Shown in pieces: positions 23,416 through 30,488 of a DNA stretch of 46,924 nucleotides; positions within the stretch are counted from its first letter, which is position 1; every line of letters starts with the position of its first letter. The DNA is taken from positions 1 through 46,924 of IMG/VR virus record IMGVR_UViG_3300002144_000287; one strand, 5' to 3'. A program made the translations under genes and the position numbers. The notes below the pieces were generated by a model. That model searched no databases. It saw nothing but the letters and a program-made list of their open reading frames with translations, and was not told where the DNA came from. This DNA comes from a virus.

Positions 23416-23859
23416 CTATTTGTATTGATGAATGCCTAATTGATCTGCATCCAGCATGAATTTTAATTTATATTTTTTTGGTATGTTTTGTCTATTTACT
23501 ACTTCGCCGTCGATTATATTAAGAATATATTTCTCATTTATTTCTAAGATATATAGTTCCCCTCTAGTCTCTTGGTCAATGTAGCAACTAATTATAGGCT
23601 CAATAACATGCTCGGTTAGATACATAGTATACAACATTCCTAAGCATTTTGCAAGCTCGCAATAGTAATTTTCGGCAATTAATGTCCATGGGTCTGGCCA
23701 TTCTTCTGGTTTACGGGCGTCTAAATAAAATGGTACCCAAGGGCAAGAATTCCAAAAGTCTGCGGTTTGCTCTAGTGCGTTAGTTAGTGGCAACCCACTG
23801 AGCTCTTTTCGAAATTTTTTCCACTTATCTAGTCGTTGGTCGGACTGAAGTTTCCACAT
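23416..23859 (-). CDS. hypothetical phage protein, 147 aa
   Basis: A 147-residue protein of unknown function with many tryptophans and tyrosines in the first half (FWNSCPWVPFYLDARKPEEW) and a basic C-terminal part ending IHQYK. It lies 19 bases before nrdA and probably shares its transcript. T4-like phages often carry a protein of this kind near RNR genes, but no named family is recognised. Confidence 0.65.
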   Translation of the reverse strand: MWKLQSDQRLDKWKKFRKELSGLPLTNALEQTADFWNSCPWVPFYLDARKPEEWPDPWTLIAENYYCELAKCLGMLYTMYLTEHVIEPIISCYIDQETRGELYILEINEKYILNIIDGEVVNRQNIPKKYKLKFMLDADQLGIHQYK

Positions 23860-23913
23860 TGTGGTATTTGAACCTTGTTGTTGATTACCGCAAGTTTATA
23901 TAATCGCGTACTA

Positions 23914-25287
23914 TTAGTTATGATAGCTAACGCGGTAGGTCAAAATTGTATCGTCGGCTGCATTTGTGGTATCCCATGCCAAATCACCAGTCACTGGATC
24001 TGCAATCAACGAAACGTTTAGCACACTGGTTTCAATATAATCAGTATCCCAAAAGTATGCGCTGCCTGTGCCAACACCTTTTAATGTACCTTTGCGTTTG
24101 CTAGTACCAATGGTCATAGTGAAATCGATTTCAACATTACTAAAGTTAGTTAACGCAGATGATCCAATAGCAATAGTACCTGTAGTACCTTGCGTTAACG
24201 TTAGTGTTTTGGCACTAGCAATATTAGCACCACTATGACTATCAACGAAGTTAGTATCTATTGTAGTATCAATGATATTAGTGCTAGTGGAATTAGTGAT
24301 AGTATAATCAGTAGTTGCATCACTAAGTACCTTGGTAGTATACAGATTATCAAATGCGCAGCCTTCCAACACTAGACCCGAAACTGCATTTTTTGTTTCT
24401 ATTCCATACCCGTGATTAATAAATGCACAGTCTACAAACTTAATATTTTTTGCAGTGTACCCAGCTGTTAATGTATGATTTTCAACATATACTGCTGAGT
24501 GGGTTGTTCCTGGGTCTACTACACTTGCGCTTGGACCTTCAAACTTAACACGCGAGAATGTAATATTGTCGCCACCGGCAATGTTAAAGCAAGGATTAAC
24601 GGTAATAGCCCCGTTATGTATACCTATATCTTCAAAGAAGTAGTCTTTGCCTTGGGTAGCAATTAGTCCAACAGCAGATCCGAAGTTACTACCTGTATTA
24701 CCATTGTTATCAGCTAGTGTAAACACATAATCCAACGTGTCGCCGAAGGCTGTACCATTGGCAAAGAATAATGTGCTATTCTTACCGTCGCCTATTATCT
24801 TAATAAACGGTGGGACTGCGATGCTGTCGTTAACTACATACTTGCCGGCTGGAAAGTAAACTGTACGTCTAGTAGTTACACCGCTAATAGTGCTCGAATA
24901 AGAGTAGGTGTTATTTAATGCTCTGCGGATAGCTAAGGTATCGTCAGTTTGACCATCACCTTTTGCGCCAAAGTCCCTAACGTTAACAAAATCGTCAAGT
25001 TTCTCTTGGAGACTGCGAGTGAATACTGTATTGCTAGGACCGGTAGATGCAACACTCCCTGATGGTTCGCCTTTAAAACTAAAAATGTTAATTAGAGCTA
25101 GAATGTCGCTATGCTCAGTTAACAATTCGGTCTTTCCTACAGTAGGGGCGCCCTCGGTAGTTGTTCCGTTGCCAATGAATAATCTACGCTGGTCAATACT
25201 CCACCCAAGCTCGGCACTAGCTAGTTGCGGTAAGTTGTCATGTAAGCCACGACGAACTTGAATACGTGAAATCTGAATTACAGCCAT
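23914..25287 (-). CDS. tail spike/fibre with pectate-lyase-type beta helix
   Basis: A 457-residue protein. The N-terminal 45 residues (VIQISRIQVRRG and LGWSIDQRRLFIGNGT) resemble a phage fibre attachment domain, and the fibre gene at 46251 starts with a related module. From about residue 95, FVNVRDFGAKGDGQTDD marks the pectate-lyase-3 family, followed by beta-helix repeats with many T, N and S. It probably binds or cleaves host polysaccharide. A late-type promoter lies 33 bases upstream and CGAGGA provides the ribosome site. Confidence 0.85.
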   Translation of the reverse strand: MAVIQISRIQVRRGLHDNLPQLASAELGWSIDQRRLFIGNGTTTEGAPTVGKTELLTEHSDILALINIFSFKGEPSGSVASTGPSNTVFTRSLQEKLDDFVNVRDFGAKGDGQTDDTLAIRRALNNTYSYSSTISGVTTRRTVYFPAGKYVVNDSIAVPPFIKIIGDGKNSTLFFANGTAFGDTLDYVFTLADNNGNTGSNFGSAVGLIATQGKDYFFEDIGIHNGAITVNPCFNIAGGDNITFSRVKFEGPSASVVDPGTTHSAVYVENHTLTAGYTAKNIKFVDCAFINHGYGIETKNAVSGLVLEGCAFDNLYTTKVLSDATTDYTITNSTSTNIIDTTIDTNFVDSHSGANIASAKTLTLTQGTTGTIAIGSSALTNFSNVEIDFTMTIGTSKRKGTLKGVGTGSAYFWDTDYIETSVLNVSLIADPVTGDLAWDTTNAADDTILTYRVSYHN

Positions 25288-25319
25288 CTCGGGTCCTCGA
25301 TAAAATAGTTCTTATAAAC

Positions 25320-25327
25320 TATTTACC
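25320..25327 (-). promoter_or_regulatory. late promoter-like GGTAAATA before the beta-helix tail gene
   Basis: The minus strand reads GGTAAATA, of the NNTAAATA type, placed 32 bases before the ATG at 25287 with a ribosome site between. A start near 25314 would suit late expression of a tail gene. Confidence 0.4.
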
Positions 25328-25332
25328 TCCAT

Positions 25333-26061
25333 TTAAATTTCGCCCAATGCTAATTTAGTGTAATATTCTTCGCACCGCTTCCACCATTGGTTTTTCCAAT
25401 GCTCAAACTCAGCGCCCTCTACAATAAACTCCTGATATTGCGGAGGTTCGATCATCTCTTGTGTGCTAGTATCTGTTTTGGGTTTAACACATACTAAAAT
25501 TACACCTTTATTAATATCAGTGCCGTGAATTTCGTTGTGTGCTAGTGCGTATGCCGCTAACTGCAACTTATAATCAGTAATCCATTCGTCTTTTTTAGGC
25601 TTATTTGATTGCTTAAAGTCGAGGATCGCAGGTACGCCTTTATGTACCCCAACTAGGTCGGTTGTGCCTGCATAGACTTCTGGAAAATACAACGGGACTT
25701 CAACACCCCAATACTCGTCTACGTTAACTAGTCCTTCTTTAATAACCACTTCTGCCATTGCATGACTAGCCCACGAAAATGGATTAGATCCACGCTCTTT
25801 AATTGCTCCATCAATTACATAATTTTCCAAATACGAATGCATGCGTGTTCCGCGATTGGCCGCTTCGGTTGTTATTTGCTGTGCTCTAGAATGACCTACA
25901 TTCTTACGCCAATTTTCTAGTGCTGCCTTAGACTCTTCAGTTTTAGTCTTGTCGAGAATTGTAGTGACACTTGGTAACCTGCCGCTAGGAGTGGCATATA
26001 ACCTGCGTCCGTTAACAGACTCGCGGCTCATTGGCTTGTACTCAAATTTGTTAGTAATCAA
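25333..26061 (-). CDS. PD-(D/E)XK nuclease, Cas4/RecB-like
   Basis: A 242-residue nuclease of the PD-(D/E)XK family. RGTRMHSYLE includes His75, GTTDLVG has Asp135, AILDFKQ has Asp148 and Lys150, and LQLAAYALA supplies the Q-x3-Y motif, as in RecB and Cas4 domains. It is probably a DNA exonuclease in replication or host DNA breakdown. The start is TTG at 26061, supported by TAGGAG; a later in-frame ATG at residue 11 is possible. No Fe-S cysteine set of Cas4 is seen. It shares a sigma70 promoter with two Fe-S carrier genes. Confidence 0.85.
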   Translation of the reverse strand: MITNKFEYKPMSRESVNGRRLYATPSGRLPSVTTILDKTKTEESKAALENWRKNVGHSRAQQITTEAANRGTRMHSYLENYVIDGAIKERGSNPFSWASHAMAEVVIKEGLVNVDEYWGVEVPLYFPEVYAGTTDLVGVHKGVPAILDFKQSNKPKKDEWITDYKLQLAAYALAHNEIHGTDINKGVILVCVKPKTDTSTQEMIEPPQYQEFIVEGAEFEHWKNQWWKRCEEYYTKLALGEI

Positions 26062-26076
26062 TTACTGGCTCCTAGA

Positions 26077-26400
26077 TTAAATGCTAAAACTGCTTCCGCA
26101 GCCGCAAGTAGATGTTGCATGTGGGTTATCAATTACGAAACTACTACCTCTAATATCTTCTTTAAAGTTAACAGTTGCGCCATTTAAGTACTGCATACTC
26201 ATTACGTCAACTAGTACAGTAAAATCTTCTAGCTGGGTTTCGAAGTCGTCTTCGTTTATTTCTTCGTCAAATGTAAAGCCGTAACTAAATCCACTACATC
26301 CCCCGCCTTGTACAAATACTCTGAGTTTTAATGCTGGGTTGCCTGTTTCGGCTAGTAGGCCGTTAATGCGCTCTTTTGCGGAATCTGTAATTGTAATCAT
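26077..26400 (-). CDS. A-type Fe-S carrier, ErpA-like
   Basis: A 107-residue A-type carrier with Cys35 (GGGCSGF), Cys99 and Cys101 (STCGCGSSF), the three cysteines that hold a transferable cluster. The [12 protein letters not shown] region fits ErpA more than IscA. It should pass Fe-S clusters to apo-enzymes. It follows a second A-type gene by 6 bases, and has no clear ribosome site, so coupling is likely. Confidence 0.92.
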   Translation of the reverse strand: MITITDSAKERINGLLAETGNPALKLRVFVQGGGCSGFSYGFTFDEEINEDDFETQLEDFTVLVDVMSMQYLNGATVNFKEDIRGSSFVIDNPHATSTCGCGSSFSI

Positions 26401-26406
26401 AATATG

Positions 26407-26730
26407 TTATACTCTAAAACTTTCCCCGCAACCACATCGATCACGTTCATTGGGATTAATAAATTCGAACCCTTCATTGAGTCCTGTGCGCTGCCAATCT
26501 AATGTTACACCGTGAAAGTACACAATGTGTTCTTTGTTAATAAACACTGGAATAGTATCGCAATCGTAATGCGTTGCTGATGCTATATCAACGTTATCAA
26601 CATATTCAAGAGTGTATGCTAATCCAGAGCAGCCAGTGGTTTTAACCCCGACTCTGATGCCCACAGTCTGCGGGCGTTTGGTTATTAGCTTGTTTATTTT
26701 TTCAACGGCAGTTGGCGTTAATATTAGCAT
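26407..26730 (-). CDS. A-type Fe-S carrier, IscA-like
   Basis: A 107-residue A-type carrier with Cys34 (TTGCSGLAY), Cys99 and Cys101 (DRCGCGESF). It resembles IscA, and is clearly diverged from the adjacent ErpA-like protein, so the pair is not a recent copy. Its ATG lies only 7 bases after a sigma70 -10 box and has no ribosome site, suggesting a leaderless or nearly leaderless mRNA. Confidence 0.92.
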   Translation of the reverse strand: MLILTPTAVEKINKLITKRPQTVGIRVGVKTTGCSGLAYTLEYVDNVDIASATHYDCDTIPVFINKEHIVYFHGVTLDWQRTGLNEGFEFINPNERDRCGCGESFRV

Positions 26731-26737
26731 AGTTTAT

Positions 26738-26766
26738 ATAATACTACCTTATTATGAATTTGTCAA
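26738..26766 (-). promoter_or_regulatory. sigma70 promoter TTGACA-17-TATTAT with near-zero leader
   Basis: On the minus strand TTGACA (26766-26761) and TATTAT (26743-26738) are 17 bases apart. The ATG at 26730 begins 7 bases after the -10 box, so the transcript would start at or next to the start codon. The -35 adjoins the T-run of the upstream terminator. Confidence 0.75.
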
Positions 26767-26798
26767 GGAAAAAGAAAGGCTGTTGCCAGCCTTTCTTT
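26767..26798 (-). terminator. Rho-independent terminator after the 26825 gene
   Basis: AAAGAAAGGCTG and CAGCCTTTCTTT form a perfect 12-base stem with a TTGC loop (GCAA, a GNRA tetraloop, on the minus strand). On the minus strand it is followed by a T-rich tract just before TTGACA. It ends the late transcript coming from 27250. Confidence 0.85.
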
Positions 26799-26824
26799 GA
26801 AATCCATCTAATCCTAAAATTAGA

Positions 26825-27250
26825 TTATGGTGCTGGATCATCACCTTCGAAGTCGTCTTCGTCAGTTGAGGTGTTATTCATAACTGTATCGTCGCCTGCC
26901 TCTTCCATTTGTACTTTAGCGTCTACACTAGATGTGCTAAAGTTCCATGGAATTGATGCACCAGTGTCTAGTGTTACACGCTTACCTGCAATCTTAAGAA
27001 CTTGACGTGCTGTGCCGCCATCATCCTTAACTGTGATTGTCATTTCGCCTGCTACTAAAGCGTTCGATGCTTTATCAACTAAGAAGCAATCTGCAACTGC
27101 TGAACCATCTGTACAACGGAACTTTTTAGAACCTAATTGCTTAACGATCCAACCGTTTTTGCTGGCTGCGCCAGTGTGGAATTGTACTTTAATTTCATTT
27201 CCGCTTGCTGTCGGTGTTCCGAAGAACTTTTTGTTTAACGGTCTTCCCAT
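26825..27250 (-). CDS. small phage protein, probable virion component
   Basis: A 141-residue protein starting MGRPLNKKFFG, beta-rich (IKVQFHTGA, VLKIAGKRVTLDTG) with a very acidic C-terminal tail (DEDDFEGDDPAP). Proteins with this N-terminus occur in marine T4-like phages, where they are thought structural, as I recall. A 102-base leader with several stems precedes it, AGGAG is well placed, and a strong terminator follows, fitting high late expression. Confidence 0.65.
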   Translation of the reverse strand: MGRPLNKKFFGTPTASGNEIKVQFHTGAASKNGWIVKQLGSKKFRCTDGSAVADCFLVDKASNALVAGEMTITVKDDGGTARQVLKIAGKRVTLDTGASIPWNFSTSSVDAKVQMEEAGDDTVMNNTSTDEDDFEGDDPAP

Positions 27251-27352
27251 TTGTTTTCTCCTGTTAGAAGTCCAATGCCGGTTTTATCGGCTACGGGGAT
27301 GGTGCCCCATAAAATCGCCTGCGGGATTGCCTGCGGTCTTATATTCTATGTA
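27251..27352 (-). promoter_or_regulatory. structured leader before the 26825 gene
   Basis: This gap of 102 bases is GC-rich compared with its surroundings. It holds GCCG-7-CGGC (27277-27291), GGGG-6-CCCC (27295-27308) and a direct repeat GCCTGCGG at 27317 and 27329. ATAAAA at 27282-27287 region (minus strand) could instead pair with TTTTAT from 27309-27315, giving an alternative fold. Its role, whether RNA stability, control or attenuation, is unknown. Confidence 0.4.
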
Positions 27353-27763
27353 TTATGCCTTAGAAGCTCGTTTCGCCATTTGACTGACTACTTTGTCTGG
27401 ATTGTCTTTTTTAGTGCCATATGCAACAGCAGGCTCATCGTCAAGGTTCTCATCATTAAATGTTTTTAAGAATACATACTTAACGCCATGCTCGTCGTCC
27501 TTGATGTCTTTAATGAAGCCTTTTACTGTTTCGTTTGTTTTAAACGCTGATACTAAACTGTCTAGATTAAACGAGTCGGTTCCGGTATTCTTTACCATCC
27601 CGATTAAGCTATCAACTCTAACTTTGGGAATTAGATGTTTATCTTTACTACGGCGACGCAGAAATTCCAATACTGTAACTAGCTCAGCATCTCCGCGATC
27701 TTCTGCATCATCCTCGACAATGTCTGCATCAAACGCCTTAGTATTAAACTCGTTTAAACGCAT
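27353..27763 (-). CDS. hypothetical late protein, 136 aa
   Basis: A 136-residue protein with an acidic N-terminal part (DADIVEDDAEDRGDAEL) and a basic end (MAKRASKA). The first residues, MRLNEF, resemble the M-x-x-x-EF start of T4 internal head proteins, although no cleavage-type glutamate follows at residue 10. It lies 3 bases after the next gene upstream. Function unknown. Confidence 0.6.
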   Translation of the reverse strand: MRLNEFNTKAFDADIVEDDAEDRGDAELVTVLEFLRRRSKDKHLIPKVRVDSLIGMVKNTGTDSFNLDSLVSAFKTNETVKGFIKDIKDDEHGVKYVFLKTFNDENLDDEPAVAYGTKKDNPDKVVSQMAKRASKA

Positions 27764-27766
27764 ATA

Positions 27767-28486
27767 TTATGCTCTTTCTTCACGGCCAGCATCGTCGGTA
27801 CCACCAGTGGCAGCATCTGTTGCCGCAAACTCGTCTGCATCTGCTTCTGCATCCATATCTAAATCGTCCATTGGTGCTTCTTCAGGAGCGGCTGTGTCGT
27901 CTGTTGGCATATCCATTGGTGCTGAAATCTGCTCACCTGCTAAAGTACGGGCAGCAGAGTCAATTGTCTCGCGTCCGGTGCGCAACTGCTCTTCTAGTCC
28001 GTTGAGAATTGGGTCAACTGATGCTCTAAAAGTATCTGCTTGTTCTGCACCAATTTGGTCACGCAATGCATCAAGTAGTGCTGGCATCTGCTCGTTTTGC
28101 ATACGACCAATTTTTTCCATCATATCTTGAATTGTATCAACGATATCACGAGTAGCTAAAATAGCTTCGCTCTTAGCAGTTTCGCTTTCAACAATCTTTG
28201 CTTTTTTAGCAACAGACGTACCTGGTTGTGCAACACCGTGTTCGGCAAGCCATTTAACCAATCCTTCGCGGACCATTAACACTTCCATGTACTTGGCGTT
28301 TTTCTCAGCGTGATGAATAGCGTGACTCTTGCGTACACTAATGATGCCTGCATCCATTGCTTCGACTAACTTAGATGCTTTCTCTACTGTTAATCCTTTG
28401 TAGTTAAATGATCCACCAAAACGGCTTTCAACTACTTTATTAAGTTTTTTACTATTGGCTGTAAGGGCCATGTCTGAAATCTTCAT
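27767..28486 (-). CDS. helical protein with acidic tail, scaffold-like
   Basis: A 239-residue protein, mostly helical and probably coiled coil from about 90 to 180 (RDIVDTIQDMMEKIGRMQNE), with a long Asp/Glu/Ala/Met-rich C-terminal tail (residues about 190-239). Helical proteins with acidic tails are common among phage prohead cores and scaffolds. The start at 28486 overlaps the preceding stop as ATGA; an upstream ATG at 28501 is in-frame but overlaps more. Confidence 0.65.
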   Translation of the reverse strand: MKISDMALTANSKKLNKVVESRFGGSFNYKGLTVEKASKLVEAMDAGIISVRKSHAIHHAEKNAKYMEVLMVREGLVKWLAEHGVAQPGTSVAKKAKIVESETAKSEAILATRDIVDTIQDMMEKIGRMQNEQMPALLDALRDQIGAEQADTFRASVDPILNGLEEQLRTGRETIDSAARTLAGEQISAPMDMPTDDTAAPEEAPMDDLDMDAEADADEFAATDAATGGTDDAGREERA

Positions 28487-29040
28487 ACTTGTTCGTCCCA
28501 AAGTTTTATATATTTAGCAGAGAAGACAGTTTTCTCTAATTGTTCTCTAGCTTCTTTTAACCTGTACACTGAGTCGTCTAGCCTATACCAAATACTCTCT
28601 GCACGGGCATAATCCTTTTTCTTACTGGCACTTTTAATAGAATGCCTGTAGAATTCTATATCTGTAGTGTATTTAACAATTTTTCTGTCAGCGTCTCGAA
28701 CTTGTTTAGCCATGGCTTTTCTACCACTATGCATCAAAATTGCATATAGCAATGCCCTAGATTTGTTATAAAAATAGCCATCATCGATATTGGAAATATT
28801 TGTAACTTGCCAATCATCGCCTGACTCAGTTACTGAGATTAAGCCCACTCGATAGCCGCGTTTAGTCTCAATTATATAAGTATTTGTAGATGCGGATTTA
28901 CCTGACAGCAATCGTGTAGCTTCAGCCTGTTGCCAGCTCGCTACTTTTCTTGCAACTAAGTCAGTTAGTAACTGCCCGGCAACTTGCTTTCTTGCTCTAT
29001 TATGTGCTGTGGATTTTTTTCGTGTATTGGGTTTTGCCAT
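28483..29040 (-). CDS. hypothetical basic protein, 185 aa
   Basis: A 185-residue basic protein with a Lys/Arg-rich N-terminus (NTRKKSTAHNRARKQ), a beta-rich centre (TYIIETKRGYRVGLISVTE) and a helical C-terminal half. It may bind nucleic acid or be a head component. It overlaps genes on both sides. No family recognised. Confidence 0.6.
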   Translation of the reverse strand: MAKPNTRKKSTAHNRARKQVAGQLLTDLVARKVASWQQAEATRLLSGKSASTNTYIIETKRGYRVGLISVTESGDDWQVTNISNIDDGYFYNKSRALLYAILMHSGRKAMAKQVRDADRKIVKYTTDIEFYRHSIKSASKKKDYARAESIWYRLDDSVYRLKEAREQLEKTVFSAKYIKLWDEQV

Positions 29041-29215
29041 TGTTTTTCCGTCGTAGTAGAACGTCCTTATTAACTAATTGATTTGCAATTGTAACTTCTC
29101 GCTCAGTGAGGTCTTTTTTATACATTGCCGTTGCACTCTCGAACCGTGCTAATACATCAGCTTCTTCGTTATTTAACGTAATAGCTATGTGGTTGATTAA
29201 TTCTACTATTTTCAT
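29000..29215 (-). CDS. hypothetical phage protein, 71 aa
   Basis: A 71-residue protein (MKIVELINHIAITLNNEEAD at its start). The stretch LTEREVTIANQLVNKDVLLRR suggests a small winged-helix or helix-turn-helix-like fold with a basic end. The start at 29215 shares a base with the preceding stop (TAATG), which favours it over the ATG at 29251. Small proteins of this type occur in T4-like phages; role unknown. Confidence 0.6.
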   Translation of the reverse strand: MKIVELINHIAITLNNEEADVLARFESATAMYKKDLTEREVTIANQLVNKDVLLRRKNNGKTQYTKKIHST

Positions 29216-29472
29216 TATTTTAGTACGAGATGTACTATTAATCCAATACATGCAGTCATTAGAACTGCGAATAAGCTGGTACCTATTTTTATAAGTCTAT
29301 CACTGCTTACAAGGGCAGAAGCAGATATTGCACTTTTAATTTCGCCAATCCCGGTTTCGATTTTTTCAACTCGACGCTCCATATTGTCGAGCTTATATTC
29401 TAATGCTTCATAGCGTTCAGAGCAAATCTCAACGTGTGCTTCTAAACTTTGCTTTTCGATCGCGGTTGACAT
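29215..29472 (-). CDS. coiled-coil, tail-anchored membrane protein, 85 aa
   Basis: An 85-residue protein with a coiled coil (residues 10-50, EALEYKLDNMERRVEKIET) and a C-terminal membrane segment (residues 63-83, SLFAVLMTACIGLIVHLVL). This layout resembles haemolysin-XhlA-type holin helpers. The start at 29472 was chosen for AGGAGAA upstream; an ATG at 29511 is in-frame but lacks one. The 159-base gap before it holds a GGTAAATA at 29619-29626 on the minus strand and no other evident feature. Confidence 0.65.
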   Translation of the reverse strand: MSTAIEKQSLEAHVEICSERYEALEYKLDNMERRVEKIETGIGEIKSAISASALVSSDRLIKIGTSLFAVLMTACIGLIVHLVLK

Positions 29473-29631
29473 GGTTAACACATTCTCCTGTTTATAAGTG
29501 TTAGATAACAATATAGATCCACTGGTATCAAATAGTAGATCTGCTGTACTTAAGCCTTAGAATGTGCCAAATATTGCCTGGATCGATGCAATAATCAGGT
29601 TACTGCATCTAACAAGTGTATTTACCGAGTA

Positions 29632-30039
29632 CTACACGTTATTAAAATATATGTTTTTGTTTGTGCCAGTTGTAAAGAAGCACGGAAGCATAAGGGTCAC
29701 AGTTTCGTTCAGGTCGACGATTACAGGAACTTGTGTAAAGTCGGTTACTAGCAACCCTGTGTCATTGCCATCGTCTGTCAAAAATATACTGTCGTAATCA
29801 ACTGAGAATGTAATAGACCAGATACGATGCTTGCCTTTGTATGCACTGCCGAACTCGTATTGGTTTACATTTTCATGTGTACTATGTTGTTTAGTTATTA
29901 ACGGCTGTGTACGCAAACTTAATGTTTGTATCGTTGTTTGATAGTTGCGTTGTTGGTCTCGTAAGAAACCCTCAGCCCGATTTAGCACGTTAGTTTCTGT
30001 TATATCAATTAGTGTGTACAGCTTAAAGTCTCTTCCCAT
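29632..30039 (-). CDS. hypothetical late protein, 135 aa
   Basis: A 135-residue protein, beta-rich, with a well-spaced pattern of aromatic residues (HRIWSITFSVDYDSIFLTDD). No signal or membrane segment. The start at 30039 matches the TATAAGTA-GTAGT-ATG element; an ATG ten codons upstream lies within the terminator region. It may be a virion protein; not identified. Confidence 0.65.
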   Translation of the reverse strand: MGRDFKLYTLIDITETNVLNRAEGFLRDQQRNYQTTIQTLSLRTQPLITKQHSTHENVNQYEFGSAYKGKHRIWSITFSVDYDSIFLTDDGNDTGLLVTDFTQVPVIVDLNETVTLMLPCFFTTGTNKNIYFNNV

Positions 30040-30044
30040 ACTAC

Positions 30045-30052
30045 TACTTATA
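30045..30052 (-). promoter_or_regulatory. late promoter-like TATAAGTA placed for a leaderless start
   Basis: The minus strand reads TATAAGTA-GTAGT-ATG, with the ATG at 30039. It differs by one base from the T4 octamer and shares the 5-base RTAGY spacer with three other starts. It follows the terminator at 30056-30090. Confidence 0.5.
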
Positions 30053-30055
30053 GCC

Positions 30056-30090
30056 AATAAAAAACCCACATAATATAAACTATGTGGGTT
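30056..30090 (-). terminator. Rho-independent terminator after the 30141 gene
   Basis: AACCCACATA and TATGTGGGTT form a perfect 10-base stem with an 8-base loop. On the minus strand the stem is followed by TTTTTTATT. It ends the transcript of the small gene at 30141-30413. Confidence 0.85.
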
Positions 30091-30140
30091 AGTTCCCGTA
30101 AACGAGAGGGTCCTAAGGTAGTTAGGATAATCTAATTAAA

Positions 30141-30413
30141 TTAGAATGTGCAAACAACCGCGGCTGTTACGCCTGCGGCACCGTAGCTAGAACCGGCTGT
30201 TACGCCTGCGCCTTGCACTGCAAAGTATACTACGCCAGCACCTGCGGCGCCAGAGACACCTACGATTACGTTGTTTTCTACTTGCACTGCTGCTGCTGCG
30301 GCATCAATCTCTGCTTGAGTGATTGTTGCTTTAGTCATTGACACGATTTGTGTTGCGGAACCAATACCGTTAACTGGTGTTACGGCGCCATTTACTCTTG
30401 TTACTTCAGCCAT
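30141..30413 (-). CDS. small Ala/Gly/Val-rich late protein, 90 aa
   Basis: A 90-residue protein rich in A, G, V and T (ITQAEIDAAAAAVQVENN, then GAAGAGVVYFAVQGAG). It has its own late-type promoter, a strong AAGGAGAA ribosome site and its own terminator, so it is a single-gene unit likely expressed at high level. That suggests a minor but abundant virion or fibre part. No family recognised. Confidence 0.65.
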   Translation of the reverse strand: MAEVTRVNGAVTPVNGIGSATQIVSMTKATITQAEIDAAAAAVQVENNVIVGVSGAAGAGVVYFAVQGAGVTAGSSYGAAGVTAAVVCTF

Positions 30414-30460
30414 TTAAATTCTCCTTGAATATGCGGGCTTAATATACTGCCCTACATGTT

Positions 30461-30468
30461 TATTTATG
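30461..30468 (-). promoter_or_regulatory. late promoter-like CATAAATA
   Basis: The minus strand reads CATAAATA, one base from the T4 octamer, about 48 bases before the ATG at 30413. The leader contains AAGGAGAA at the right distance. Confidence 0.5.
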
Positions 30469-30488
30469 ATTGCGAATAAAAAACCTTG

